From positions 1-43,533 of the forward strand of contig JALZUD010000052.1 of assembly GCA_023301725.1 (NCBI GenBank): a DNA stretch of 43,533 nt, read 5' to 3'. The notes beneath the pieces are model-generated. The model was given only the letters and a program-made list of their open reading frames with translations, ran no database searches and had not been told where the DNA came from. Both the position numbers and the translations under genes were made by a program. Source of the stretch: Granulosicoccus sp. (GTDB lineage Bacteria > Pseudomonadota > Gammaproteobacteria > Granulosicoccales > Granulosicoccaceae). Positions 1-9,709 of this stretch are shown in pieces. Position 1 is the first letter of the stretch, and every line of letters begins with the position of its first letter.

Positions 1-124
<124 letters not shown>

Positions 125-217
125 TTACTGAATAAATCGCGAAAATCTTCGCAAAGCATCACTTTGCTGCGATGCCCACGAGGGATGAAACAAAACTTTA
201 AAGCTTGTACCTAGCAA

Positions 218-293
<76 letters not shown>

Positions 294-435
294 GATTGCT
301 TGATGGCTTTGCCGCTGACCTGAACTTGGGCAACCTTTATTGACCAATAATACTGGCCAGTAATAATGACCAATTACACTGCACTACCGGACAACAGTTA
401 CTAGACCTGCTGTGACTTGCACCAACTGGAACCAG

Positions 436-510
<75 letters not shown>

Positions 511-599
511 CTGACAGAATACTGACACCAGACGTTACAACACTTGCCAGTCAACAAAACGAGCGCTAGCCATAAAACACAACTGTTGCTGCTTGAAGA

Positions 600-684
600 T
601 GGTGGAGGGAGGAGGATTCGAACCTCCGAAGGATGAACCAGCAGATTTACAGTCTGCCCCCTTTGGCCGCTCGGGAATCCCTCC
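600..684 (-). tRNA. tyrU: tRNA-Tyr (anticodon GTA)
   Basis: An 85-nt class II tRNA on the reverse strand has acceptor stem GGAGGGA/TCCCTCC and an encoded CCA at 600-602. It has a long variable arm and anticodon GTA in loop CTGTAAA, specific for tyrosine. It is the first gene of the tRNA-tuf transcript, and a promoter lies immediately upstream at 701-730. A second upstream tRNA-Thr, as in E. coli thrU, was not found. Confidence 0.96.
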
Positions 685-700
685 ATCAGACAAGCCGGCA

Positions 701-730
701 ATTATAGTTACATTGAAATTAACAAGTCAA
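701..730 (-). promoter_or_regulatory. Sigma70-type promoter for the tRNA-tuf transcript
   Basis: On the reverse strand, TTGACT (725-730) and a perfect TATAAT (701-706) are separated by 18 bp. The predicted start lies about 10 nt before the mature 5' end of tRNA-Tyr, and the discriminator is GC-containing, as in many stable-RNA promoters. The match is read directly from sequence; activity is inferred. Confidence 0.75.
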
Positions 731-929
731 GATTCGCTTGAGACTTAAAGGCATTTTTTTTGAAAAAAACAGCTTTTTAGTGTTATCCCCAACCATTTGC
801 CTTCGATTCGACTAACAATAACTAGTTGACATGAAGATTTGAAGACAAAATGTGAGTTACGAACATCACGGTGTCTGCATCGTAGCCCGCTGCCATCGGC
901 CAAGCGCTAGTCAGCGCAAAAAGAGTGGC

Positions 930-1679
930 TTAGTGATTAAGTATCTGACTCAGGAACAACTGCGTGCGCTCTGACTGCGGATTGTTGAAGAATTCCTCTG
1001 GCTCGTTCTCTTCGATGATCTGGCCACCATCCATGAAAATAACCCGATTAGCAACCGTTTTTGCAAAACCCATTTCATGGGTAACGCAAATCATCGTCAT
1101 CCCCTCTCGAGCAAGCTCGATCATGACATCAAGCACTTCCTTAATCATCTCAGGGTCAAGAGCCGATGTCGGCTCATCAAACAACATGATTTTAGGATTC
1201 ATACACAAAGAGCGCGCTATGGCGACACGCTGCTGTTGCCCACCGGATAGCTGACCTGGAAATTTATCAGCCTGCTCCGGAATTCGAACACGCTCCAGAT
1301 ACTTCATGGCGACTTCTTCAGCTTCCTTCTTGGGCATTTTTTTAACCCAAATCGGCGCTAGCGTGCAGTTCTCAAGCACAGTCAAATGAGGAAACAGATT
1401 GAAATGCTGAAAAACCATGCCCACCTCGCGGCGGATGGCATCGATGTTTTTCAGATCGTTATTAAGCTCAATGCCATCAACATTAATAGATCCTTGTTGA
1501 TGCTCTTCCAACCGGTTGATGCAGCGAATCAGCGTGGACTTGCCAGAGCCTGATGGCCCACAAATCACGATACGCTCACCTCGGTTAACGGTAAGGTTTA
1601 TGTCTTTGAGTACATGAAATTGGCCGTACCACTTATTCATGTCGGCGATATTGATCACTCGTTCTTCACTGACTTGCAT
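930..1679 (-). CDS. aapP: General L-amino acid ABC transporter, ATP-binding protein
   Basis: This is the cytoplasmic ATPase that powers the AapJQMP importer for a broad range of L-amino acids. The sequence shows a Walker [10 protein letters not shown] near the N-terminus, the Q-loop region [13 protein letters not shown], the ABC signature LSGGQQQR, and a Walker B/D-loop [12 protein letters not shown]. All are intact and the length is normal for the polar amino-acid ATPase family. An upstream in-frame ATG would extend it to 1709. I prefer the ATG at 1679 because GGTGAG lies about 8 nt before it, while the upstream ATG has no ribosome site. It is the last gene of the aap operon. Confidence 0.95.
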   Translation of the reverse strand: MQVSEERVINIADMNKWYGQFHVLKDINLTVNRGERIVICGPSGSGKSTLIRCINRLEEHQQGSINVDGIELNNDLKNIDAIRREVGMVFQHFNLFPHLTVLENCTLAPIWVKKMPKKEAEEVAMKYLERVRIPEQADKFPGQLSGGQQQRVAIARSLCMNPKIMLFDEPTSALDPEMIKEVLDVMIELAREGMTMICVTHEMGFAKTVANRVIFMDGGQIIEENEPEEFFNNPQSERTQLFLSQILNH

Positions 1680-1735
1680 GACTTTCTCACCGTGTGGTTG
1701 ATTTTGCATAGTTGAGATCGGCGGCTAACGTTAAG

Positions 1736-2878
1736 TTAGCGCTCGTGCCCTGTGTGCAATTTTGCTTCAAGGTAGCGACTGTAGCGCGCCATTCCGTAAC
1801 AACAAATCCAGAAGGAAATGGCGACAAACACATACCCTGTGTAAGGTACTGATTTAATGGACCAATTGGGATCGGCAATAGACGCTTGCACAATCCCGAG
1901 AAGATCGAAAAGAGCAATAATAAGAACCAAGGTTGTATCCTTAAACAAGCCGATAAAGGTGTTTACAATTCCTGGAATTACGATTTTCAATGCTTGTGGC
2001 AAGATGATTAGCCGCATCATTTTCGGGTAAGGCAAGCCCAAAGCCATCGCGCCCTCATACTGTCCTTTAGGGATAGCCTGAAGACCACCCCTGACAACCT
2101 CGGCCATGTACGCAGAGGCGAACAAAGACACCCCGATAACGGCACGTAGCAACTGATCGAACGTTACGCCTGCTGGCAGAAAAAGCGGGAACATGATGGT
2201 TGCCATGAACAACACAGCAACCAATGGAATCCCACGCCAGAACTCTATAAAAACAGTGGATAACAGACTAACGACTGGCATTTTTGAACGTCTGCCTAAT
2301 GCCAAGAGGATACCCAGAGGCATAGACGCAACGATGCCGCTCAGCGCTATAACCAGGGTCAGCGTAAAGCCACCCCATTGCGGCGTATCGACGATAGGCA
2401 GTCCGAGAGTCTCGTTGCCGTACATCATAATGAACGCAAATACTGGAAATACAGACAACATAAACAGCGCAGCAAACTTGCGTGCTGGCGCCTTTTCCCA
2501 GACTAACCAAGCGATGCCTAGTGCCAAAACAGCCAGTATGATATTTAATCGCCAGCGCTCTGACTTTTCATAGAATCCGTAGAGAAATTGCTCCCAGCGA
2601 GCGCCGACAAACGGCCAACATGCAGCATCAGGATTGATGCGGCAGGCTTCCGCCCCGCCCGACCAGTTGGCATTAAAAACAAGCCAGCCAAGTGCAGGCG
2701 GCAGCACATACAAAACAAGCGCAAAGGCCACCAGACTGAACAGGGTGTTTGACACACCATCGAACAGATTGTCACGCATCCATGCTATCGCACCATCTGT
2801 GCGTATCGGTGCAGGTTTATCGGGCAAATCACCGGCATTAACTATTCCGCCGCCCGAATATTGATCTGTAGTAGCCAT
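1736..2878 (-). CDS. aapM: General L-amino acid ABC transporter, permease AapM
   Basis: This 380-residue inner-membrane permease is one of the two channel subunits of the Aap importer. The C-terminal half carries several hydrophobic helices and the EAA loop (EGAMALGLPYPKMMRLIILPQAL) that docks to the ATPase. The long N-terminal region with an extra periplasmic segment is typical of AapM, which is larger than ordinary HisM-type permeases. The ATG is 3 nt after the aapQ stop, with GGTGGAG placed inside the end of aapQ as ribosome site, so translation is probably coupled. Residues 1-35 are hydrophilic and cytoplasmic. Confidence 0.94.
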   Translation of the reverse strand: MATTDQYSGGGIVNAGDLPDKPAPIRTDGAIAWMRDNLFDGVSNTLFSLVAFALVLYVLPPALGWLVFNANWSGGAEACRINPDAACWPFVGARWEQFLYGFYEKSERWRLNIILAVLALGIAWLVWEKAPARKFAALFMLSVFPVFAFIMMYGNETLGLPIVDTPQWGGFTLTLVIALSGIVASMPLGILLALGRRSKMPVVSLLSTVFIEFWRGIPLVAVLFMATIMFPLFLPAGVTFDQLLRAVIGVSLFASAYMAEVVRGGLQAIPKGQYEGAMALGLPYPKMMRLIILPQALKIVIPGIVNTFIGLFKDTTLVLIIALFDLLGIVQASIADPNWSIKSVPYTGYVFVAISFWICCYGMARYSRYLEAKLHTGHER

Positions 2879-2881
2879 CGT

Positions 2882-4078
2882 CTAGCGCTCCACCAGCGCA
2901 ATGCGCGAGTTGTACCAATTCATAAAGCCGGAAGTCAGCAAACTCAATGTGAGATATACCGCTAGTGTCATGGCCATTATTTCTACTGCCTGCCCTGTTT
3001 GATTCAGCGTTGTTCCCGCAAACACAGAGAACAGATCAGGGTAAGCGATAGCTGTCGCTAGTGAAGAATTTTTAGTCAGGTTCAAAAATTGACTAGTCAA
3101 TGGGGGCACGATGACGCGCATAGCCTGTGGAACGACAACAAGGCGCATTCGATGCGATGGCTTCACACCCAGAGCAGATGCTGCTTCTGTCTGCCCATGG
3201 CTCACGGCCTGAATACCTGACCGAACGATCTCGGCGATATAGGCAGCAGTGTAAATTACCAGCGCCAGCAACAGCGCGACGAACTCAGGGATAATGGTTA
3301 CACCACCACTCAGAGCAAAGCGAGACATTTCCGCAGGCACCATGTCGAGTGGACGCCCCAAGGCAAAATAGGTAATTAACGGCATACCCACTATAAGTAG
3401 CAGCCCGACAGCAAAGCTAGGGAACTGCTTACCCGTGCGCATTTGCCTTACAGCGGCCAACTTACTAACCAGCCATGCGACCACAATTGCCGCAAAGAAC
3501 GCGTACCACACGTTTTCGAATCCGGGCTGACCCACCGGCTCGGCAAAAATGATGCCGCGATTATTAATAGAAAAGAACACTTCTTCACCCTTTTCATGCA
3601 ACTCCCGAGGCCCTGGCAGCGGCTTTAGCACAGCGCTGTACCAGAACAGAATTTGAAGAAGGAGAGGAACGTTGCGAAATAATTCGATATAGAACGTGGC
3701 AATTTTTTGCACCAGCCAGTTTTTGGACAGGCGTGCGATGCCGATGAAAAAACCTAGGAACAATGCCAGTACGCAGCCGACAAATGCCACAATAATGGTG
3801 TTAACAAGACCGACTAAGAACACGACGAAGTAACTGGCTTCCTCAGTGTAAGGAACGAATGGTGTGGAAATAATGCCGAAGCCTGCGGACGATTTAAGAA
3901 ATCCAAAACCTGATGCTAGGCCCTGAGCCTCCATGTTGTTGGCAGTATTACTAACCATGGCGTAAACCAGCCAGCCTATGACCGCGAGCACCAATCCTTG
4001 ATACACAATGGCGCGCTTGTCGGGGTCCCGCCAGAAGGACGGCGCAGGTACTGCAAGTGGGTCAGTGGTTTTTGCCAT
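2882..4078 (-). CDS. aapQ: General L-amino acid ABC transporter, permease AapQ
   Basis: This 398-residue permease pairs with AapM in the inner membrane. Features seen are a first helix near residues 28-45, a block of transmembrane segments from about residue 80, and an EAA loop around ASALGVKPSHRMRLVVVPQAM. Length matches AapQ proteins of alphaproteobacteria and marine gammaproteobacteria. A hairpin followed by a T-run sits between aapJ and this gene, so permease levels are probably lower than those of the binding protein. Confidence 0.94.
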   Translation of the reverse strand: MAKTTDPLAVPAPSFWRDPDKRAIVYQGLVLAVIGWLVYAMVSNTANNMEAQGLASGFGFLKSSAGFGIISTPFVPYTEEASYFVVFLVGLVNTIIVAFVGCVLALFLGFFIGIARLSKNWLVQKIATFYIELFRNVPLLLQILFWYSAVLKPLPGPRELHEKGEEVFFSINNRGIIFAEPVGQPGFENVWYAFFAAIVVAWLVSKLAAVRQMRTGKQFPSFAVGLLLIVGMPLITYFALGRPLDMVPAEMSRFALSGGVTIIPEFVALLLALVIYTAAYIAEIVRSGIQAVSHGQTEAASALGVKPSHRMRLVVVPQAMRVIVPPLTSQFLNLTKNSSLATAIAYPDLFSVFAGTTLNQTGQAVEIMAMTLAVYLTLSLLTSGFMNWYNSRIALVER

Positions 4079-4100
4079 TGGTACGCTCTACTACGTTAAA

Positions 4101-4128
4101 TAAAAAGGGGCTGCATCGCACAGCCCCT
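4101..4128 (-). terminator. Intercistronic hairpin terminator/attenuator after aapJ
   Basis: Read on the reverse strand, GGGGCTG pairs with CAGCCCC around a 7-nt loop (4107-4127), followed by TTTTTA. This is a standard Rho-independent form. It lies 30 nt after the aapJ stop and 23 nt before aapQ. Partial termination here is a known way to make excess binding protein over membrane subunits; that role is inferred. Confidence 0.8.
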
Positions 4129-4157
4129 CACACACAAACTAAAGTTGCGTGAACGAC

Positions 4158-5171
4158 TTAGCGCTGAGGTGCTGCGTACATCAGACCACCGTCTGACCAT
4201 AGTGCATTTACGCCACGATCAAGCTTAAGAGCTGTGTCAGGACCAACGTTACGGTCGTAAGACTCGCCATAGTTTCCAACCAGAGTCACAATATTCGAAC
4301 AGAATGTGTTGTCTAGGCCAATTTTAGCACCGAGATCACCATCAGCACCAAGAATACGCTGGATTCCAGGATTATCAGAGTTAGCCATTTCAGCGGCATT
4401 TGCTGAAGTGATACCGGCTTCTTCAGCATTGATCATGCAGTTGAGTGTCCAACGAGCAATGTCGCCCCACTGGCTGTCACCGTGACGAACCAAAGGTCCG
4501 AGTGGCTCCTTGGAGATGATTTCTGGCAGAACTACGTGATCGTCAGGTGCAGCCAGTTTAGTACGCTGGGCAGCAAGACCTGAACGGTCAGTGGTGTAAA
4601 CATCACAACGACCAGCGTCATAAGCGGCTACCACTTCGTCTGCTTTTTCGAAAGCAACAACCGTGTACTCAAGACCGTTAGCTCTGAAGTAGTCAGCTAC
4701 GTTCAGCTCAGTAGTAGTACCTGTGTTGGTGCAAACTGCAGCGCCGTCAAGCTCAAGAGCGCTAGAAACGCCCAGGCTAGTAGGAACCATGAAGCCTTGA
4801 CCGTCATAGTAGTTGACGCCAACGAATTCGCCGAAATCAGAATCACGGCTCATTGTCCAAGTCGTGTTACGAGCTAGTACATCGATCTCGCCAGACGTCA
4901 AAGCAGTGAATCGAACTTTTGCAGATAACGGTGTGAATTTAACAGCTTCAGCATCATTGAATACAGCAGCTGCCATTGCACGGCAGAAGTCTACGTCCAG
5001 ACCTGTCCAGTCGCCTTGATCATCAGGGTTAGAGAACCCTGGCAAGCCTTGAGAAACACCACACTGAACAAAACCTTTCTCTTTTACAGCGTCTAGCGTC
5101 TCGTCGGCTTGTGCTACGCCGATTGAAGCGGCAAGCGCAGCTCCTACCGCGATTGATTTAACTAATTGCAT
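4158..5171 (-). CDS. aapJ: General L-amino acid ABC transporter, periplasmic binding protein
   Basis: This 337-residue solute-binding protein captures L-amino acids in the periplasm for AapQMP. Residues 1-22 form a signal peptide ending ...GVAQA. The mature part has the SBP_bac_3 fold signature KVRFTALTSGEIDVLARNTTW, and the family motif WTGLDVDFCRAMAAAVF lies near residue 55. The start is supported by AGGAGC about 6 nt upstream. It is the first gene of the operon; the 264-bp upstream region to the lipoprotein gene should contain the promoter, but I could not single one out. Confidence 0.96.
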   Translation of the reverse strand: MQLVKSIAVGAALAASIGVAQADETLDAVKEKGFVQCGVSQGLPGFSNPDDQGDWTGLDVDFCRAMAAAVFNDAEAVKFTPLSAKVRFTALTSGEIDVLARNTTWTMSRDSDFGEFVGVNYYDGQGFMVPTSLGVSSALELDGAAVCTNTGTTTELNVADYFRANGLEYTVVAFEKADEVVAAYDAGRCDVYTTDRSGLAAQRTKLAAPDDHVVLPEIISKEPLGPLVRHGDSQWGDIARWTLNCMINAEEAGITSANAAEMANSDNPGIQRILGADGDLGAKIGLDNTFCSNIVTLVGNYGESYDRNVGPDTALKLDRGVNALWSDGGLMYAAPQR

Positions 5172-5435
5172 TTGATGCTCCTAATTATTGTACAAAGAAT
5201 GAACGAATGTTTTTAGAGTGATGACACGCTTCCCTGCCTATTCCTCCTAGGCGAGAAAATAACACATTGCGGAACAGTTGATGTGCCAAACAGCGACGTT
5301 TAGGGTAGAAAAAAAAAGGCATTAAATTGCAAGCAAATATGTTAGCCGCAGGCTTCATGTGATTGACTTAACACATAAATACTCGTCATTTTCACGGTCC
5401 TCCTTCATCACGCATGGCGCTTGATCGACACACCC

Positions 5436-6239
5436 TCAGTCAACAGGGACCGAGTACGCAATCTCTTGCAACAACGCTATCACACTATCGCGCAGCGACG
5501 CTGGCAGGGGGTACTGTGTAGCCTGAGAGCCCGTCGCATCACCGACGATGGTACTCCTGAAGTTCTCAACCAGACTGGCACCAAAATCCCCACCCACGCG
5601 CTTGGACGAAGCTGACCGGGCCTCAGGGCTAACCCGGTACTGCCGCGACCAGACGACATTGCCGCTGCGTAGATCGATTAGTTGTGCCGACATTTCGGTG
5701 GTTCTGCGAACGATGTAAACATGCCTTTCTCGATCCGCCAGCCGCCTGCCTAGTGTGTCGAATACATCCTCGCGCACGGCGGGCAGCTTCTCAATTTTAT
5801 CCGACTCTAGTCTGACTAGTAGCGCCCTTGCCGCTGGCAGCTTAGCCGCCATCAGCCTCTGGATCTGGGCATTGGTGAGTTGCGCGTAGCGAGCATACGT
5901 GGCCATGATTTCATCATATGGTCCAGCTCCAATTGCCGAGCGCACCGTATCTGAAGACGTCACTCTAGTGTCACCCGTTCCAGCAAGTAATGCCGCCAAG
6001 TCGGTCGGCAAACGCAATACGTCTAAACGCTCTGAAGGAACAAACGCTTGCGAAACACCAATGACAGCGATCCGAGGTAGTTCTGGATCGTCGATTGCAC
6101 TAACATCGGCCGAAGCACCCTGCCTTGCACTACAGGCACTCAGTTGCAATAATACAAGTAACACAATGAACATCATCAGGTGACGGTAGACACAGCCCCA
6201 TTGTGGCGCCCAGAAGTAGATTGCTTTTTCCTTTTGCAT
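5436..6239 (-). CDS. Putative lipoprotein of unknown function
   Basis: The product has a hydrophobic N-terminal segment ending in the lipobox LSAC, with Cys36 as the lipidation site in this start model. The mature domain is soluble, with no further membrane helices. Around residues 170-215 it has a stretch (LIDLRSGNVVWSRQY) that resembles proteins that test a component of envelope stress or curli-type assembly, but I cannot assign a family. The true start may be the ATG near 6176, which leaves a short signal peptide; neither start has a clear ribosome site. It is divergent from gltA and separated from aapJ by 264 bp, so it is probably a single-gene unit. Confidence 0.7.
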   Translation of the reverse strand: MQKEKAIYFWAPQWGCVYRHLMMFIVLLVLLQLSACSARQGASADVSAIDDPELPRIAVIGVSQAFVPSERLDVLRLPTDLAALLAGTGDTRVTSSDTVRSAIGAGPYDEIMATYARYAQLTNAQIQRLMAAKLPAARALLVRLESDKIEKLPAVREDVFDTLGRRLADRERHVYIVRRTTEMSAQLIDLRSGNVVWSRQYRVSPEARSASSKRVGGDFGASLVENFRSTIVGDATGSQATQYPLPASLRDSVIALLQEIAYSVPVD

Positions 6240-6425
6240 AGTTTTGCCGTCGATGGCTGAGTCAGCGAAGTTGTTTTAGGTCAAGTATAGTAAATGAGTT
6301 TACCGTCGCGCATTGGTGACAATCACAACCCACGAATGTTCAACAAGCCATATCAATAGTATCTATTGCCGAGCAAACAAGATTTTTAAACATATACTCG
6401 GCTGCCACAGTCGGAGAGTTTTAAT

Positions 6426-7706
6426 ATGAGTGATAGCACAGTAAAGATCGTTTCTGGTGATGGAAAAGAGTGTATCGCACCGCGCGTAAGCCCCACCCAT
6501 GGCCCTGACGTAATTGATGTCCGAACATTGTACAAAGACACTGGACTGTTCACGTACGACCCAGGCTTCGCAACCACCGCCAGCTGCAAGAGCGCCATTA
6601 CATTCATCGATGGTGACGAGGGTATATTGCTGTACCGCGGCTACCCCATTGAACAATTGGCAGAGCACAGCAATTATCTGGAAGTGTGTTACCTGCTGAT
6701 GTACGGCGAATTACCAACGCCTGAGCAAAGCACAAACTTCAACCACATCATTTCTCAGCACACAATGGTGCATGAAAACATCCGTGATTTTATTGACGGG
6801 TTCAGATACGACGCCCATCCAATGGCGATGCTGGTAGGAACAGTGGGTGCGATGTCTTCGTTCTACCACGACTCACTGGATATCAATAACCCACAACATC
6901 GCGAAATTTCTGCGCAGCGTCTCATTGCCAAGATGCCAACCATCGCCTCGTACTGCTACAAGCATCACCGTGGCATGCCTTTCATGTATCCGGATAACAA
7001 CCTGAGCTACGTTGAAAACTTCACACGCCTCATGTTTGCTGTACCTGCCGAAGATTTCGTGCTCAACCCGACAGCGGTGAAGGCGATTGAACTCATCATG
7101 ATCCTGCATGCAGATCATGAACAAAATGCTAGTACATCCACCGTACGTCTCTCAGGCAGCTCAGGTGCCAACCCTTTTGCATCAATAGCATCTGGCGTTG
7201 CATGCTTATGGGGACCTGCTCATGGTGGTGCGAATGAAGCCGTCATCAACATGCTGGATAACATCCTGAATTCAGGTGAAACCATCGAGCAGACCATCGC
7301 CCGTGCAAAAGACAAGAACGACCCATTCCGCTTAATGGGATTCGGACACCGCGTTTACAAGAACTTCGATCCGCGTGCTCGTCTGATACAAAAAATGTGT
7401 CACGACCTGCTTAAGGATCTCGGTGGGGACCAACCTTTGTTCGAACTTGCAATGGAACTGGAAAAAGCCACACTGGCTGATGAATATTTTGTAGAACGAA
7501 GGCTCTATCCAAATGTAGATTTCTACTCAGGTATCATCTTACGTGCACTGGACATTCCGATGGACATGTTCACTGTTATGTTCGCGATGTCCAGAACAGT
7601 GGGTTGGATTTCTCACTGGATGGAAATGCATGAAGATCCTGAATTTCGCATTGGTCGGCCACGTCAAATTTACACGGGTGCCGCACAGCGCGACTACCCT
7701 GCATAA
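6426..7706 (+). CDS. gltA: Citrate synthase (type II, hexameric)
   Basis: Citrate synthase condenses oxaloacetate and acetyl-CoA to citrate, the entry step of the TCA cycle. The 426-residue length and N-terminal extension fit the Gram-negative NADH-sensitive hexameric type. Catalytic residues are visible as His266 in [11 protein letters not shown], His308 in [14 protein letters not shown] and Asp365 in VDFYSG. CGGAGAG lies about 8 nt before the ATG, a good ribosome site. Two short enzymes follow with 5-bp spacing and then a 4-bp overlap, so the three genes may share a transcript. Confidence 0.97.
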   Translation: MSDSTVKIVSGDGKECIAPRVSPTHGPDVIDVRTLYKDTGLFTYDPGFATTASCKSAITFIDGDEGILLYRGYPIEQLAEHSNYLEVCYLLMYGELPTPEQSTNFNHIISQHTMVHENIRDFIDGFRYDAHPMAMLVGTVGAMSSFYHDSLDINNPQHREISAQRLIAKMPTIASYCYKHHRGMPFMYPDNNLSYVENFTRLMFAVPAEDFVLNPTAVKAIELIMILHADHEQNASTSTVRLSGSSGANPFASIASGVACLWGPAHGGANEAVINMLDNILNSGETIEQTIARAKDKNDPFRLMGFGHRVYKNFDPRARLIQKMCHDLLKDLGGDQPLFELAMELEKATLADEYFVERRLYPNVDFYSGIILRALDIPMDMFTVMFAMSRTVGWISHWMEMHEDPEFRIGRPRQIYTGAAQRDYPA

Positions 7707-7711
7707 TCGCG

Positions 7712-8236
7712 TTGTCTTCTAATGAAAAATTTGAAGAAGCGTCGAGCGTAACAGCATCAGCTTTTACCTCGGCGCTTTCTCAAACAGCTAACGGTGTGTC
7801 TATTGTCACGACCAGACACAACGATGCAGAAGCTGGGTTAACCGTCAGCTCTATGTGTTCAGTATGTGCAGATCCTGCCTTGTTATTGATCTGCGTAAAT
7901 TCTGACAACACGTTTTGCGATATGGCACTGGCCAGTCACCGTTTTGCAGTCAACATCTTGGCTAGCAACTCTGTCGAGACAGCCACTGTATTTGCGGGCC
8001 TTGCTGAAGAATCGACAAACTCACGTTTTAACACTGGCAGTTGGTCGGCGCTAACCACCGGAGCACCAATACTTTCGGACGCGTTAGTTGCGCTGGATTG
8101 CGTGTTGGAATCGAGTCAGGTGCACGGCACACACCGAGTGTTTTTCGGACGTGTTGTGGATGTAAGAACAACCAGCGGCGAACCCCTCCTTTACACTGAC
8201 AGGCGATTCGCTGAAGTACACCCGGTTACCCTGTGA
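7712..8236 (+). CDS. Flavin reductase-like, FMN-binding domain protein
   Basis: The 174-residue product resembles flavin reductases of the HpaC/DIM6/NTAB type, which bind FMN and use NAD(P)H to supply reduced flavin to a partner oxygenase. The pattern NGVSIVTTRHNDAEAGLT followed by SSMCSVCADPALLLICVN near residues 27-70, and FFGRVVDVRTT near residue 145, are typical. Only a TTG at 7712, 5 bp after gltA, gives a full domain. It lacks a clear ribosome site, so reinitiation after gltA is likely. No partner oxygenase gene is adjacent; the substrate is unknown. Confidence 0.8.
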   Translation: MSSNEKFEEASSVTASAFTSALSQTANGVSIVTTRHNDAEAGLTVSSMCSVCADPALLLICVNSDNTFCDMALASHRFAVNILASNSVETATVFAGLAEESTNSRFNTGSWSALTTGAPILSDALVALDCVLESSQVHGTHRVFFGRVVDVRTTSGEPLLYTDRRFAEVHPVTL

Positions 8237-9186
8237 ATTTTCTGTATTACTTTGAAGGCGACGATGGCACTATGCTTCGCGCCTTGCGGGAAATTTTACA
8301 GGGCAGTGAACAAGAGCACTCGGTTTTTGATGCAGCGGACCACTCAGAGCCTTACCAGAGAGATTGCATAGACGCCGCTATCTGTTGGCAACCTCCCGCA
8401 GACTTCTTTGATGGGCTGACAAACCTCACCCATGTTTATGCACTTGCCGCAGGCGTTGATCAACTCCTACAGCATTCAGGTTTACCTGCAACAGCTAAAG
8501 TTATACGTCTTCGAGATGCTGGCATGTCTGATCAGATGGCAGAGTATGCCCTCTACGGTGTGCTGCGTGCACAACGGCAATTCCATGAATTTGACGTAGC
8601 GCAACACAACTCAACTTGGGCACATGGAGGATGCGTTCAACGAGCATCTGACACTCACGTGGGCATACTCGGCGCTGGAGTTCTGGCCACAGCTGTCGCT
8701 GAACGACTTCAGTTAAACGGCTATCCAGTGACTTGCTGGAGTCGCACATCCCGTAACTTGCCATCGGGCATTGGCCACGTTCACGGTATTGCTCAGCTGC
8801 CAGATTTTCTGGGGCAATGCCGTGTATTGATCTGCCTGCTTGCTCTCACAGACGACACGTACGGAATCCTCAACACCACACGTTTCTACCAACTACCCAG
8901 TGGCGCATTTGTAATCAACTGTGCTCGTGGTCAGCACGTAAACGATGCTGATCTGCTGAATGCATTAGACGGTGGCCAGCTATCGGGGGCCATGCTGGAT
9001 GTATTTCACAACGAACCTCTAAACCCAAGTCATCCATTTTGGAGTCACCCTCGAGTATTAGTGACTCCGCATGAGGCCGCACGCAGCCTACCTGAGAAGT
9101 CAGTAGCTCAAGTGCTAGCCAGTATCAAGCAAGTAGAAAAAGGCGAGATTCCAGCTGGATTAATAGACAAGTCAAGAGGCTACTAA
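8233..9186 (+). CDS. D-2-hydroxyacid dehydrogenase (glyoxylate/hydroxypyruvate reductase A-like)
   Basis: This NAD(P)H-dependent oxidoreductase of the D-2-hydroxyacid dehydrogenase superfamily most resembles GhrA, which reduces glyoxylate or hydroxypyruvate. The nucleotide-binding motif is GILGAGVLATAVAERL, and the catalytic triad is visible as Arg232 (CARG), Glu261 (HNEPL) and His280 (TPHEAA). The GTG start overlaps the preceding TGA stop (GTGA), indicating translational coupling to the flavin-reductase gene. Its 3' end overlaps the convergent lptE gene by 15 bp. Exact substrate is inferred from family only. Confidence 0.87.
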   Translation: MNFLYYFEGDDGTMLRALREILQGSEQEHSVFDAADHSEPYQRDCIDAAICWQPPADFFDGLTNLTHVYALAAGVDQLLQHSGLPATAKVIRLRDAGMSDQMAEYALYGVLRAQRQFHEFDVAQHNSTWAHGGCVQRASDTHVGILGAGVLATAVAERLQLNGYPVTCWSRTSRNLPSGIGHVHGIAQLPDFLGQCRVLICLLALTDDTYGILNTTRFYQLPSGAFVINCARGQHVNDADLLNALDGGQLSGAMLDVFHNEPLNPSHPFWSHPRVLVTPHEAARSLPEKSVAQVLASIKQVEKGEIPAGLIDKSRGY

Positions 9187-9702
9187 AGGCCCAAGGCTTG
9201 CGATTGAACGCAAAACGATTTGCCTTACTAGATCACGCTTCATCTCTTCGCGCAATATTCTCGCTTCATTTTGTTTACCCAAAACCCCAGTTTCATCATA
9301 GGTATATTCGCGAGTCACCTCAACCCGATTGAAGCTCTGACTAGCACTGTAGACGGGAGCTTGCCCCTCAATCGAAGAGGCAACGCCCATTCTGACGGAG
9401 TGAATAAGCTCCAATTCACTGATACGACCATTACCGGTTACTGACACTACGCGTTGAACTTCTGTTTCATCAGTGAGACGAAGTAGAATACTGGCAGCGT
9501 CACGATTAAACGTTATTGAAAACGACGCGTCTGACAGTGCTTGCCGAACTTCCTCAAGAATAGAAAGTTCAGTTTCTGCATCGACAAACACACTCCCTCT
9601 GTCAGCTGCTCGAGTAAGACTGCCGCGCGGATGAAAGCCACAGGCCGTCAGATACAACTGAACGGTGACAAGCGCCAGAAACGATCGTCTTGTGCTTGCC
9701 AC
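9172..9702 (-). CDS. lptE: LPS-assembly lipoprotein LptE
   Basis: LptE is an outer-membrane lipoprotein that plugs the LptD barrel and helps insert lipopolysaccharide. The 176-residue product has a basic N-terminus, a hydrophobic signal and the lipobox LTAC with Cys21, followed by GFHPRG, the typical start of mature LptE. The C-terminal half has the long charged helix (EARILREEMKRDLVRQIVLR) also seen in the family. The start is a GTG, 7 bp after the stop of the DUF302 gene, so the two are co-transcribed. Unusually, it is not next to leuS, and no holA gene follows. Confidence 0.88.
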   Translation of the reverse strand: MASTRRSFLALVTVQLYLTACGFHPRGSLTRAADRGSVFVDAETELSILEEVRQALSDASFSITFNRDAASILLRLTDETEVQRVVSVTGNGRISELELIHSVRMGVASSIEGQAPVYSASQSFNRVEVTREYTYDETGVLGKQNEARILREEMKRDLVRQIVLRSIASLGPLVAS

Positions 9703-9709
9703 AGATTAT

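Noticed and set aside
751..780. Terminator after the aap operon
   Set aside because: The T8/A7 run is AT-only with no GC stem, so it is not a convincing terminator.
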